Part shown: piece by piece, positions 7,025 through 15,141 of the stretch
How the letters are laid out: every line of letters begins with the position of its first letter
Numbering within the stretch: the stretch's first letter is position 1
Source of the DNA: Synechococcaceae bacterium WB8_1B_136
Lineage (GTDB): Bacteria; Cyanobacteriota; Cyanobacteriia; PCC-6307; Cyanobiaceae
Assembly: GCA_010029175.1 (NCBI GenBank)
Contig: RGNC01000002.1
Span: 1 to 37,275, forward strand
Length of the DNA stretch: 37,275 nt
Direction: 5' to 3'
The notes under the pieces: model-generated
Told to the model about the DNA's origin: nothing
Database searches by the model: none
What the model saw: the letters and a program-made list of their open reading frames with translations, nothing else
Translations under genes and position numbers: made by a program

Positions 7025-8188
7025 ATGGCCGCCCCGGAACAGCCACCGCTGCGGCGGACACCCCTGTTCGAGGCCACCCGAGCCGCCGGCGGACGCCTGG
7101 TGCCCTTCGCCGGCTGGGAGATGGCCGTGCAATACAGCGGCCTGGTGCAGGAGCACACCGCCGTTCGTCAGAGCTGCGGCCTGTTCGACATCTCCCACAT
7201 GGGGGTGCTCTGCCTGCGGGGCGATGGCGCCAAGGACGCCCTGCAGAGCCTGGTGCCCAGCGACCTGTTCCGCATCGGCCCCGGCGAGGCCTGCTACACG
7301 GTGCTGCTCAACGACCAGGGGGGCATCCGCGACGATCTGATCGTCTACGACCGGGGGTGGCGCCCGGGGGCCGACGGCCGGGAGAGCCACGAGCTGCTGC
7401 TGGTGATCAACGCCGCCTGTGCCGAGGCGGACACCGCCTGGCTCCGCAGCCAGCTCGAACCGGCCGGCATCAGCGTGCGTGATCACAAAGGCGCTGAGGG
7501 CGTTCTGCTGGCCCTGCAGGGTCCAGAAGCCGCAGCACACCTGGAGCGCCTGGTGGGGGAGAGCCTGGCGGGTCTGCCTCGTTTCGGCCATCGCGATCTG
7601 GTGCTGCGCCACGCCCAGGGCGACGCCGCCGGGGCAGCGGTGTTCGTGGCCCGCACCGGGTACACGGGGGAAGACGGCTTCGAACTGCTGCTGAGCCGCA
7701 ACGCGGGCCTGGCCCTGTGGGCCCAGCTGCTGGCCGACGGCGTTGTGCCCTGCGGCCTCGGCGCCCGCGACACCCTGCGGCTGGAGGCGGCCATGCATCT
7801 CTACGGCTCCGACATGGACGCCAACACCACTCCCCTGGAGGTGGGACTGGGTTGGCTCGTCCACCTGGACATGCCCAAACCCTTCATCGGCCGCGCCGTG
7901 CTGGAGCGGCAGACAGCCGAGGGCGTGACGCGACGGCTGGTGGGGCTGCAGCTGCAAGGACGAGCCATCCCGCGGCATGGCTACCCGGTGCTGGCCGCAG
8001 GGGCCGTGGCGGGCAGCACACCGATCGGCACGGTCACCAGCGGCGGCTGGTCCCCCAGCCTGGAGGCCGGCATCGCCCTGGCCCTGGTGCCCAACGCGCT
8101 GGCCAAGGCCGGCACCGCTCTGGCGGTGGAGATCCGTGGTCGCGTCGAACCGGCCACGGTGGTCAAGCGACCCTTCTACAGGCGTTGA
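7025..8188 (+). CDS. gcvT: Glycine cleavage system aminomethyltransferase (T protein) GcvT
   Basis: A 387-residue T protein, which moves the methylene group from the H-protein aminomethyl arm to tetrahydrofolate and releases ammonia. Recognisable parts are RRTPLFEATRAAGGRLVPFAGWEMAVQY at the start, LFDISHMG (the folate-site Asp), ARTGYTGEDGFELLL, GLGARDTLRLEAAMHLYG, and the C-terminal barrel with TSGGWSPSLEAGIALALV. ATG at 7025 is the natural start; the frame upstream is open but non-homologous. No gcvH or gcvP is adjacent, as is common in picocyanobacteria. No glycine-riboswitch pattern is evident in the 86 bp upstream of the start. Confidence 0.95.
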   Translation: MAAPEQPPLRRTPLFEATRAAGGRLVPFAGWEMAVQYSGLVQEHTAVRQSCGLFDISHMGVLCLRGDGAKDALQSLVPSDLFRIGPGEACYTVLLNDQGGIRDDLIVYDRGWRPGADGRESHELLLVINAACAEADTAWLRSQLEPAGISVRDHKGAEGVLLALQGPEAAAHLERLVGESLAGLPRFGHRDLVLRHAQGDAAGAAVFVARTGYTGEDGFELLLSRNAGLALWAQLLADGVVPCGLGARDTLRLEAAMHLYGSDMDANTTPLEVGLGWLVHLDMPKPFIGRAVLERQTAEGVTRRLVGLQLQGRAIPRHGYPVLAAGAVAGSTPIGTVTSGGWSPSLEAGIALALVPNALAKAGTALAVEIRGRVEPATVVKRPFYRR

Positions 8189-8255
8189 CGCCGCCATGGG
8201 GCCGGCTTGCCATGGGGCGATCTGCGCTAGCCGCCGCTGCGGGGCCTGCAGCAAC

Positions 8256-8294
8256 GCTCGCCAATTCCGTACAGGCTGTACAGAATCCAGGAGG
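8256..8294. repeat. Diverged copy 2 of the 39-bp palindrome
   Basis: Aligned base for base with 3774-3812, it keeps AATTC-GTACAGGCTGTACAGAAT with one change in the core and several in the outer arms, so the outer palindrome is broken while an 11-bp stem with one mismatch remains around the central G at 8275. It lies in the 248-bp gcvT-aspS spacer. The rest of that spacer holds a 14-bp direct repeat (8305-8342); no gene was seen in it. Confidence 0.75.
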
Positions 8295-8304
8295 ATCGCT
8301 GAGA

Positions 8305-8342
8305 CGTGCTGCAGGCCTACTGCTGGGGCGTGCTGCAGGCCT
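8305..8342. repeat. 14-bp direct repeat upstream of aspS
   Basis: CGTGCTGCAGGCCT occurs at 8305-8318 and again at 8329-8342, 24 bp apart. The repeat contains CTGCAG and AGGCCT palindromes, so the stretch can pair with itself in several ways. It directly follows the second palindrome copy and lies about 95 bp before the aspS start. It may be a repeat decay product or a regulatory leader element. Confidence 0.6.
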
Positions 8343-8436
8343 GCAGCTGAGACCTGAACCTCAGGCCTGAACCGGCTCCCCTCCAAGGGCCAGCCCCCCG
8401 GGTGGGACAATCGCCACTCCCAGACCCGATCCCAGC

Positions 8437-10260
8437 ATGCGCAGCCACGGATGCGGCGACCTGCGCCCCGATGCCACCGGCCAGGCCGTCGAACTGTGCG
8501 GCTGGGTGGACCGCAGCCGCGACCACGGCGGTGTGATCTTCATCGACCTGCGCGACCGCAGCGGCACGGTGCAGATCACCGTCGACCCCGACAACGGTGC
8601 GGAGATGTTCGCCACCGCCGAGCACCTGCGCAACGAGACGGTGGTCCAGGTGCAGGGCACCGTGCGGGAACGTCCCGCCGATGCCATCAACGACAAGCTG
8701 GCCACCGGCCGCATCGAGGTGCTGGCCAGCGCCATCACCGTGCTGAATGCCGTGAAGGGCAACCTGCCCTTCCCCGTGTCGGTGCACGACGAGGAGAACA
8801 CCCGCGAAGAGCTGCGGCTGCGCCACCGCTACCTCGACCTGCGCCGCGAGCGCATGAACGGCAACCTGCGGCTGCGGGCCCGCACCATTCAGGCCGCCCG
8901 CCGCTTCCTCGAAGAGCAGGGCTTCATCGAGGTGGAAACGCCGGTGCTCACCCGCTCCACCCCCGAAGGCGCCCGCGACTATCTGGTGCCGTCCAGGGTG
9001 TGCGGCGGTGAGTGGTTTGCATTGCCCCAGTCGCCCCAGCTGTTCAAGCAGCTGCTGATGGTGGGCGGCATCGAGCGCTACTACCAGGTGGCCCGCTGCT
9101 TCCGCGACGAAGACCTGCGGGCCGATCGCCAGCCGGAATTCACCCAGCTGGACATCGAGATGAGCTTCATGGACCAGGAGCAGATCCTGGAGCTCAACGA
9201 GGCCCTGATCGCCTCGATCTGGAAGGCGGTGAAAGGCGTGGAGCTGCCGCGTCCCTTCCCGCGCCTCACCTGGCACGACGCCATGGAGCGCTTCGGCACC
9301 GACCGCCCCGACACCCGCTACGGCCTGGAGCTCACCAACGTGAGCGACCTGGTGGCCGACATGGGCTTCAAGGTGTTCAGCGGGGCCGTGGCCAGCGGCG
9401 GCTCGGTGAAGTGCATCGCCGTGCCCGGCGGCAACGACGCCATCAGCAATGTGCGCATCAAACCGGGCGGCGATGTGTTCAGCGAGGCCCAGGCGGCCGG
9501 CGCCGGCGGCCTGGCCTTCATCCGCGTGCGCGAGGGCGGTGAGATCGACACGATCGGCGCCATCAAGGACAACCTGTCTGATGAGAAAAAAGCCGAGCTG
9601 CTGGCCCGCACCGCTGCCGAACCCGGCACCCTGCTGCTGTTCGGCGCCGGCGACACCGCCACGGTGAACAAGGCCCTCGATCGGGTGCGCCAGTTCCTGG
9701 CCCGCGAGCTGGGCCTGGTGAAACCCGACCGGGAGAACGACAGCTGGAACTTCCTCTGGGTGGTGGATTTCCCGATGTTCGAGTTCAACGCCGACGAGAA
9801 CCGCCTCGAGGCGCTGCATCACCCCTTCTGCGCCCCCAATGCCGAGGATCTGGGCAGCGACCCGGCCGCCTGGGCCGACACCCTGCCCACGGCCCGCGCT
9901 CAGGCCTACGACCTGGTGCTCAATGGCCTGGAACTGGGGGGAGGCTCGCTGCGCATCCACGATTCCTCCCTGCAGCGCCAGGTGCTGCAGACCATCGGCC
10001 TGCCCCTGGAGGAGGCCAACCAGCAGTTCGGCTTCCTGATGGACGCCCTCGACATGGGCGCCCCGCCCCACGGCGGCCTGGCCTTCGGCGTGGACCGGAT
10101 CGTGATGCTGCTGGCGGGCGAGGAGTCGATCCGCGACACGATCGCCTTCCCGAAAACCCAGCAGGCCCGCTGCCTGCTCACCGGCGCCCCCGGCGGAGTG
10201 GCCAGCAAGCAGCTCGACGAGCTGCACGTGGCCAGCACCTGGGTGGAGGAGGACGACTGA
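8437..10260 (+). CDS. aspS: Aspartate-tRNA ligase AspS
   Basis: A 607-residue class IIb synthetase of full bacterial length. The N-terminal OB-fold anticodon-binding part has CGWVDRSRDHGGVIFIDLRDRSGTVQ. Motif 2 is in the FRDEDLRADRQPEFTQLDIEMSF block, the bacterial GAD insertion covers roughly residues 300-410, and motif 3 is GGLAFGVDRIVMLL near the C-terminus. IEVETPVLTRSTPEGARDYLVPSR is the standard Asp/Asn-type motif 1 area. It charges tRNA-Asp; whether it is discriminating or also charges tRNA-Asn cannot be decided here. ATG at 8437 starts at MRSHGCGDLR, the expected N-terminus. Confidence 0.97.
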   Translation: MRSHGCGDLRPDATGQAVELCGWVDRSRDHGGVIFIDLRDRSGTVQITVDPDNGAEMFATAEHLRNETVVQVQGTVRERPADAINDKLATGRIEVLASAITVLNAVKGNLPFPVSVHDEENTREELRLRHRYLDLRRERMNGNLRLRARTIQAARRFLEEQGFIEVETPVLTRSTPEGARDYLVPSRVCGGEWFALPQSPQLFKQLLMVGGIERYYQVARCFRDEDLRADRQPEFTQLDIEMSFMDQEQILELNEALIASIWKAVKGVELPRPFPRLTWHDAMERFGTDRPDTRYGLELTNVSDLVADMGFKVFSGAVASGGSVKCIAVPGGNDAISNVRIKPGGDVFSEAQAAGAGGLAFIRVREGGEIDTIGAIKDNLSDEKKAELLARTAAEPGTLLLFGAGDTATVNKALDRVRQFLARELGLVKPDRENDSWNFLWVVDFPMFEFNADENRLEALHHPFCAPNAEDLGSDPAAWADTLPTARAQAYDLVLNGLELGGGSLRIHDSSLQRQVLQTIGLPLEEANQQFGFLMDALDMGAPPHGGLAFGVDRIVMLLAGEESIRDTIAFPKTQQARCLLTGAPGGVASKQLDELHVASTWVEEDD

Positions 10261-10393
10261 GGCCGGCGCAGGGCCAGTTCACAGGCCACGGCCCGCGGCG
10301 GCACCAGAGCGCGAACCCGAACAGAAACGTTTGTTTTGGAGGCCTGAGCGCCCTCCCTGCTGACGCTGTGGGGGCCCCGCCCAGGATCCCTCC

Positions 10394-11521
10394 GTGTCCC
10401 CAGGTCGCAACCAACGGCGCGCCAGCACCGATCTGGTGCGGCTCTACCTGCAGGACATCGGGCGGGTTGAGCTGCTCAGCCATGAGGAGGAACTCACCCT
10501 GGCGCGGCTGGTGCAGCGGCGGGAGCTGCTGCTGCGGGAACGGCAGACCCTCGGCCAAGGCTGCTCAGAGCTGGGCCGGCTGATCGAGCTGGAGGACGGG
10601 CGCCAGCGCCTCGCCTCCCAACTGGGCCACTGGCCCACGGTGCAGCAATGGGCCGAACGCTGCAGCACCACGGTGCCCCAGCTGCGCGAGGCCATGCGCC
10701 TCGGCCACATGGCCTGGGCGCAGCGCATCGGTGTGAGCGTGGCCGAACTCAAGCAGGCGCTGCACCACGGCCGCCGCGCCCGCGACCGCATGATCCAGGC
10801 CAACCTGCGGCTGGTGGTGGCCGTGGCCAAGAAATACCAGCAGCGGGGGCTGGAGCTGCTGGACCTGGTGCAGGAGGGCACCCTCGGGCTGGAGCGGGCG
10901 GTGGAGAAGTACGACCCCACCCGCGGTTTTCGCTTCAGCACCTATGCCTACTGGTGGATTCGCCAGGGCATCACCCGCGCCATCGCCACCCAGAGCCGCA
11001 CGATCCGCCTGCCGGTGCATGTCACGGAAAAGCTGAACCGGATCAAGCGAGCCCAGCGCCAGATCGCCAGTGAGCACGGCCGTATCGCCTCAGTGGCGGA
11101 TCTGGCCCAGGAACTTGGCCTCAGTGAAGACGTGGTGCGGCTCACCCTGATGCGGGTGCCCCGCTCAGTGTCGCTCGACACGAAGGTGGGCCGCGAGCAG
11201 GACACGGATCTGGGCGATCTGCTGGAGGACGGCCACGCCACCCCCGAGCAACAGCTCACCCGCGATGAACTCCATGCCGATCTGGAGGCCCTGCTGGAGG
11301 AACTCAGCAGCCGTGAGGCCGAGGTGATTCGCCTGCGCTACGGCCTGGAGGACGACACCCCTCAGACCCTCTCTCAGATCGGAGAGGGTCTGCAGCTCTC
11401 GCGCGAACGGGTGCGCCAGATCGAATCACGGGCCCTGCTCAAGCTGCGCCAACCCCAGCGCCGCTGCCGGGTGCACGACTACCTCCATCAACTGGATGCC
11501 GATCAGCCGCGCGGCTTCTGA
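10394..11521 (+). CDS. Group 2 sigma-70 family RNA polymerase sigma factor
   Basis: A 375-residue sigma factor. Region 1.2 is TDLVRLYLQDIGRVELLSHEEEL. Region 2 is NLRLVVAVAKKYQQRGLELLDLVQEGTLGLERAVEKYDP, followed by FRFSTYAYWWIRQGITRAIA (2.3-2.4) and the RTIRLPVHVTEKLNRI segment of region 3. Region 4.2 is TLSQIGEGLQLSRERVRQIESRALLKLR. It lacks the long acidic N-terminal part of a primary SigA, so it is a non-essential SigB/C/D/E-like (group 2) factor, which in cyanobacteria usually respond to light, stress or nutrient state. The start is GTG at 10394. The upstream 133 bp hold no gene. Confidence 0.93.
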   Translation: MSPGRNQRRASTDLVRLYLQDIGRVELLSHEEELTLARLVQRRELLLRERQTLGQGCSELGRLIELEDGRQRLASQLGHWPTVQQWAERCSTTVPQLREAMRLGHMAWAQRIGVSVAELKQALHHGRRARDRMIQANLRLVVAVAKKYQQRGLELLDLVQEGTLGLERAVEKYDPTRGFRFSTYAYWWIRQGITRAIATQSRTIRLPVHVTEKLNRIKRAQRQIASEHGRIASVADLAQELGLSEDVVRLTLMRVPRSVSLDTKVGREQDTDLGDLLEDGHATPEQQLTRDELHADLEALLEELSSREAEVIRLRYGLEDDTPQTLSQIGEGLQLSRERVRQIESRALLKLRQPQRRCRVHDYLHQLDADQPRGF

Positions 11522-11606
11522 CGATCTCCTACATCCGGCTTTGGTGCGCGGCGGCCATCGCTAGAACCGGAGCACTCGCCTGCGCCCCGCCAGCCAGCCT
11601 TCGGCC

Positions 11607-12107
11607 ATGACCTTCTCCTCCAGCGGCCCCAGCGCCCCACCGATCGACATCGGCATCCCCGCAGAGCAGCGCCAGCGCATCGCCGAGGGCCTGGGCCGGC
11701 TGCTGGCCGATTCCTATGTGCTGTACGGCAAGACCCACGGCTTCCACTGGAACGTGACCGGACCGATGTTCAACACGCTCCACCTGATGTTCATGGATCA
11801 GTATTCGGAGCTTTGGACCTCCCTGGACGTGATCGCCGAGCGCATCCGGGCCCTGAGCTGCCCGGCCCCCTTCGGTGGCAGCAGCTTCGCGGCCCTGGCC
11901 TCGATTCCCGAAACCCAGGGGGTGCCTCCAGCCCTGGAGATGGTGAAGGAGCTGGTGATGGGCCATGAGGCGGTGGCCCGCACCGCCCGGCAGGTGTTCG
12001 AGCTGGCCGATGCCACCAACGACCAGCCCACCGCCGACCTGCTCACCCAGCGGTTGCAGGTGCACGAGAAAACCGCCTGGATGCTGAGGAGCTTGCTGGA
12101 GGGCTGA
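11607..12107 (+). CDS. dps: Dps-family ferritin-like DNA-protection protein
   Basis: A 166-residue Dps homologue. The ferroxidase signature of the family is clear: YGKTHGFHWNVTGPMFNTLH followed by MDQYSELWTSLDVIAERIRAL, giving the two His, Asp and Glu ligands shared between subunits. The end, HEKTAWMLRSLL, is also typical. Dps dodecamers store iron using hydrogen peroxide and protect DNA. ATG at 11607 leaves a short polar N-terminus. It lies 85 bp after the sigma factor gene, so it could share its transcript. A short GC-rich hairpin follows the stop. Confidence 0.93.
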   Translation: MTFSSSGPSAPPIDIGIPAEQRQRIAEGLGRLLADSYVLYGKTHGFHWNVTGPMFNTLHLMFMDQYSELWTSLDVIAERIRALSCPAPFGGSSFAALASIPETQGVPPALEMVKELVMGHEAVARTARQVFELADATNDQPTADLLTQRLQVHEKTAWMLRSLLEG

Positions 12108-12132
12108 GTCGGGCACCGGCCTGCGGCGGGCG

Positions 12133-12149
12133 CCAGCCCGGTGGGCTGG
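12133..12149 (+). terminator. GC-rich hairpin after dps
   Basis: CCAGCCC (12133-12139), loop GGT, GGGCTGG (12143-12149): a 7-bp perfect stem starting 25 bp after the dps stop. No T-run follows, so at best it is a non-canonical terminator or 3'-end stabiliser. Confidence 0.4.
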
Positions 12150-12236
12150 AATCCCGCCTTCGGCTCGGCGCCCGGCTCACCCTCCAGCGGCCGATGGGCG
12201 GGTGGTGGCGCAAGAACCCTCTCCCCACGCCCGCCC

Positions 12237-12310
12237 GCTTTGGGGCTGCTGCAGAGGCGGCTATCGCCCGCCCTGCGGGCGCCGAGCCGCCGAGTCAGCA
12301 GCCCCAAAGC
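12237..12310. promoter_or_regulatory. Nested three-tier hairpin upstream of pyrG
   Basis: The outer stem is GCTTTGGGGCTGCTG (12237-12251) with its exact complement at 12296-12310. Inside it, GGCGGCT (12256-12262) pairs with AGCCGCC (12285-12291). Inside that, CGCCCGC (12265-12271) pairs with GCGGGCG (12275-12281). In addition GGGCGCCGAGCCG (12277-12289) is the exact complement of CGGCTCGGCGCCC at 12161-12173, giving an alternative fold. The structure ends 47 bp before the pyrG start and is followed by GGTAAATTGAAGG and a GAGG ribosome-binding site. No gene was seen in this 250-bp spacer. Confidence 0.7.
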
Positions 12311-12357
12311 AAACCCCTCGATGGGGGTCGGTAAATTGAAGGGTCGCCTGAGGTGCC

Positions 12358-13953
12358 ATGGCCAAATTCGTCTTCGTGACCGGTGGCGTGGTGTCCAGCA
12401 TCGGCAAGGGGATCGTGGCCGCGATCCTCAAGCTCGACCCGTATCTGAATGTGGATCCGGGCACGATGAGTCCGTTCCAGCACGGTGAGGTGTTCGTCAC
12501 CGAGGACGGCGCCGAGACCGACCTCGACCTGGGCCACTACGAGCGCTTCACCGACACGGCCATGTCACGCCTGAACAGCGTGACCACCGGCTCGATCTAC
12601 CAGGCGGTGATCAACAAGGAGCGCCGCGGCGATTACAACGGCGGCACCGTGCAGGTGATTCCCCACATCACTGGCGAGATCCGGGAACGCATCCACCGGG
12701 TGGCGGCCAACAGCGGCTGCGATGTGGTGATCACCGAGATCGGTGGCACCGTGGGCGACATCGAATCCCTGCCATTTCTGGAGGCGATCCGCGAGTTCCG
12801 CGGCGATGTGGGCCGGAACGACCTGGCCTATGTGCACGTGACGCTGCTGCCCTACATCGGCACCTCCGGCGAACTGAAAACCAAGCCCACCCAGCACTCG
12901 GTGAAGGAGCTGCGCTCCATCGGCATCCAACCGGACGTGCTGGTGTGCCGCAGCGATCGGGAGGTGAGTGGCGACCTGAGGGCCAAGATCGGAGGCTTCT
13001 GCGGCGTACCGGCGCGGGCGGTGATCCAGTCGCTGGACGCCGACAGCATCTATGCGGTGCCGATCGCCCTGGAACAGGAGGGCCTGTGCCGCGAAGTGCT
13101 GCAGCTGCTGGGCTTGCAGGATCACGAGAGCGACATGGCCCGCTGGGCCGAGCTGGTGCATCGGCTGCGCAACCCGGGGCCGGTGGTGAAGGTGGCGCTG
13201 GTGGGCAAGTACGTGCAGCTCAACGACGCCTACCTCTCGGTGGTGGAAGCCCTGCGCCATGCCTGCATCGACCGTGATGCCAGCCTCGACCTGCACTGGA
13301 TCTGCGCCGAGCAGATCGAGGAACAGGGGGCCGAGGCACTGCTACAGGGCATGGATGCGGTGGTGGTGCCGGGAGGATTCGGCAACCGCGGCGTGGATGG
13401 CAAGGTGGCGGCGATCCGCTGGTGCCGTGAACAACGGGTGCCGTTGCTGGGCATCTGCCTGGGCATGCAGTGCGCCGTGATCGAGTGGGCCCGCAACCAG
13501 GCGGGCCTGGCGGGCGCCACCAGCGCCGAACTGGATCCCGATGCAGAGCACCCGGTGATCCACCTGCTGCCCGAGCAGCAGGATGTGGTGGATCTTGGCG
13601 GCACGATGCGGCTGGGGGTGTACCCCTGCCGCCTGGCGGCGGGCAGCAGGGCCCAGGAGCTCTACGACGATGAAGTGGTGTACGAGCGCCACCGACACCG
13701 CTACGAGTTCAACAACGCCTACCGCCATCTGTTTCAGGAATCGGGCTACGTGATCAGCGGCACCTCCCCGGATGGCCGCCTGGTGGAGCTGATTGAACGC
13801 AAGGACCACCCCTACTTCATGGCCTGCCAATACCACCCCGAATTCCTCTCGCGCCCCGGGCGCCCCCACCCCCTGTTCCGCGGACTGATCGCAGCGGCGC
13901 AGAAGCAGCATGGAACTGCACCTGCGACAACAGGCAGCGCAGCAGCAAACTGA
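12358..13953 (+). CDS. pyrG: CTP synthase PyrG with a 14-residue internal gap after the P-loop
   Basis: A 531-residue CTP synthase, which makes CTP from UTP, ATP and glutamine. The synthetase domain starts MAKFVFVTGGVVSSIGKGIV and contains LKLDPYLNVDPGTMSPFQHGEV, HYERF and the GSIYQAVINKERRGDYNG block. The glutaminase domain has VPGGFGNRG, GICLGMQ with the nucleophile Cys367, and a C-terminal YHPEF. Compared with E. coli PyrG and my memory of cyanobacterial homologues, the segment between GKGIVAA and ILKLDPY lacks 14 residues (E. coli has SLAAILEARGLNVT there). The loss is in frame, at about base 12423/12424. It removes the helix following the P-loop, so the protein as written may be inactive, or the assembly may have dropped 42 bp. 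Confidence 0.95.
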   Translation: MAKFVFVTGGVVSSIGKGIVAAILKLDPYLNVDPGTMSPFQHGEVFVTEDGAETDLDLGHYERFTDTAMSRLNSVTTGSIYQAVINKERRGDYNGGTVQVIPHITGEIRERIHRVAANSGCDVVITEIGGTVGDIESLPFLEAIREFRGDVGRNDLAYVHVTLLPYIGTSGELKTKPTQHSVKELRSIGIQPDVLVCRSDREVSGDLRAKIGGFCGVPARAVIQSLDADSIYAVPIALEQEGLCREVLQLLGLQDHESDMARWAELVHRLRNPGPVVKVALVGKYVQLNDAYLSVVEALRHACIDRDASLDLHWICAEQIEEQGAEALLQGMDAVVVPGGFGNRGVDGKVAAIRWCREQRVPLLGICLGMQCAVIEWARNQAGLAGATSAELDPDAEHPVIHLLPEQQDVVDLGGTMRLGVYPCRLAAGSRAQELYDDEVVYERHRHRYEFNNAYRHLFQESGYVISGTSPDGRLVELIERKDHPYFMACQYHPEFLSRPGRPHPLFRGLIAAAQKQHGTAPATTGSAAAN

Positions 13954-13977
13954 AACGCCAGCCTCAATCGACGGAGA

Positions 13978-15141
13978 TCAGAGCTTCCGCAATGCCTCGG
14001 CCTTGTCCTGGAAGCCACCCAACAGGAGCTGAAGGTAACTCACCTTGCGCAACTTGATGTTGGCCGTCAGCGACATTCCCACTTGAAGCGGCAACACTTG
14101 ACCGCTCTTCAGGTGGAACTGCTGGGAATTGAGGCGCACCGTGGCCGGGAAACGGTAGGTTTGCTTGAGCTGATCAGGCGGCAGAGCATCGGATCCCACG
14201 CTGCTGAGGGTTCCCTGCAGAACGCCGAAATCAGTAGAGGGGAATGAATCGATGGAGATTTCCGCTGGCCGGCCAACGCGCACAAAACCAATATCGGAGC
14301 TGTCGATTTCCACCTTGGCCTGCAAAGCAGAGAACGGCACGATCTTCATTACCGGCTCACTGCCCTGAGCCACAAAGCCAGGACCAGTGGGCTTGAGGTC
14401 AAACACCACTCCGTCCACAGGGGAACGCACATCCTGATATCGGATGTTCACTGACAGCTCTGTGAGCTTACTGCGCAGATCCGCAAGCTCTCCCATGATT
14501 TGCTGAACAGCCTGCTCAAGAATTGCCGTCTGCCGCAGCCTATCTACACGCAACTTCTCGATCTCGCCCTCCACCTCTCTCACTTTATTGCGCTGCTGAA
14601 GATACTGAAGCTCCGCCGAAGCACCTTCCCGCTTCAAGGCTTCCAAGCGATTGAGGATTTCCTTCTCCAGCTGAAGATTGCGACCCAGCACAGCCTCCTC
14701 AGTGTCGTTGAGATTCTGGTAGCGGCGCAACTCCACCTCCTTGAGCCTCAGCTGCTGCTCCTTGGCGGCGATCGACTGACGGATGCTGCCCTGCCGATCG
14801 AGGGTGGTTTCGTTGTCCAACCGCAGTAGCACCTGCCCCCGGGAAACCCGTTGGCCATCTTTGACCAACATCTGTTGGAGCACACCACCCACCGGCATCT
14901 GCACGGTTTTCACATCGCCAACCGGCTCGAGTTTGCCAGGTGCCACCACGACTTCATCCGTCTTGGCCAGGGCAAGCCACGCAATCGCCGCTCCAGTGGT
15001 GCCCACCAAGGTCCAGATGATCGTACGCACCAGAAAGCGAGACTGCTGCAGCCCCATTTCCTCACGATTGGCCTGAAAGCGACGTTCAATCGCATTCTGG
15101 GCTGAACGCATCAAAGCGCCGGGTTTGCTGGAACGGGTCAT
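13978..15141 (-). CDS. HlyD-family membrane fusion protein of a type I secretion system
   Basis: A 387-residue adaptor with one N-terminal transmembrane helix (about residues 38-60, VRTIIWTLVGTTGAAIAWLALA). Then come the first half of a lipoyl/barrel-sandwich domain (VVVAPGKLEPVGDVKTVQMP...GGVLQQMLVKDGQRVSRGQVLLRLDN), a long alpha-helical coiled-coil hairpin (about 110-230), the second lipoyl half (VRSPVDGVVFDLKPTGPGFVAQG), and a beta-barrel ending in the family PLQVGMSLTANI segment. It links the inner-membrane ABC exporter to an outer-membrane TolC-like channel. Its start overlaps the exporter stop by ATGA (15138-15141). It converges on pyrG with 24 bp between stops. Confidence 0.92.
   Translation of the reverse strand: MTRSSKPGALMRSAQNAIERRFQANREEMGLQQSRFLVRTIIWTLVGTTGAAIAWLALAKTDEVVVAPGKLEPVGDVKTVQMPVGGVLQQMLVKDGQRVSRGQVLLRLDNETTLDRQGSIRQSIAAKEQQLRLKEVELRRYQNLNDTEEAVLGRNLQLEKEILNRLEALKREGASAELQYLQQRNKVREVEGEIEKLRVDRLRQTAILEQAVQQIMGELADLRSKLTELSVNIRYQDVRSPVDGVVFDLKPTGPGFVAQGSEPVMKIVPFSALQAKVEIDSSDIGFVRVGRPAEISIDSFPSTDFGVLQGTLSSVGSDALPPDQLKQTYRFPATVRLNSQQFHLKSGQVLPLQVGMSLTANIKLRKVSYLQLLLGGFQDKAEALRKL

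Noticed and set aside
8317..10227. A 636-codon open frame antisense to aspS
   Set aside because: It is a mirror of a GC-rich gene: rich in His, Gln, Gly and Ala with no recognisable domain, while aspS on the plus strand is unmistakable. Similar long antisense frames opposite speB, gcvT, pabB and mazG were dropped for the same reason.
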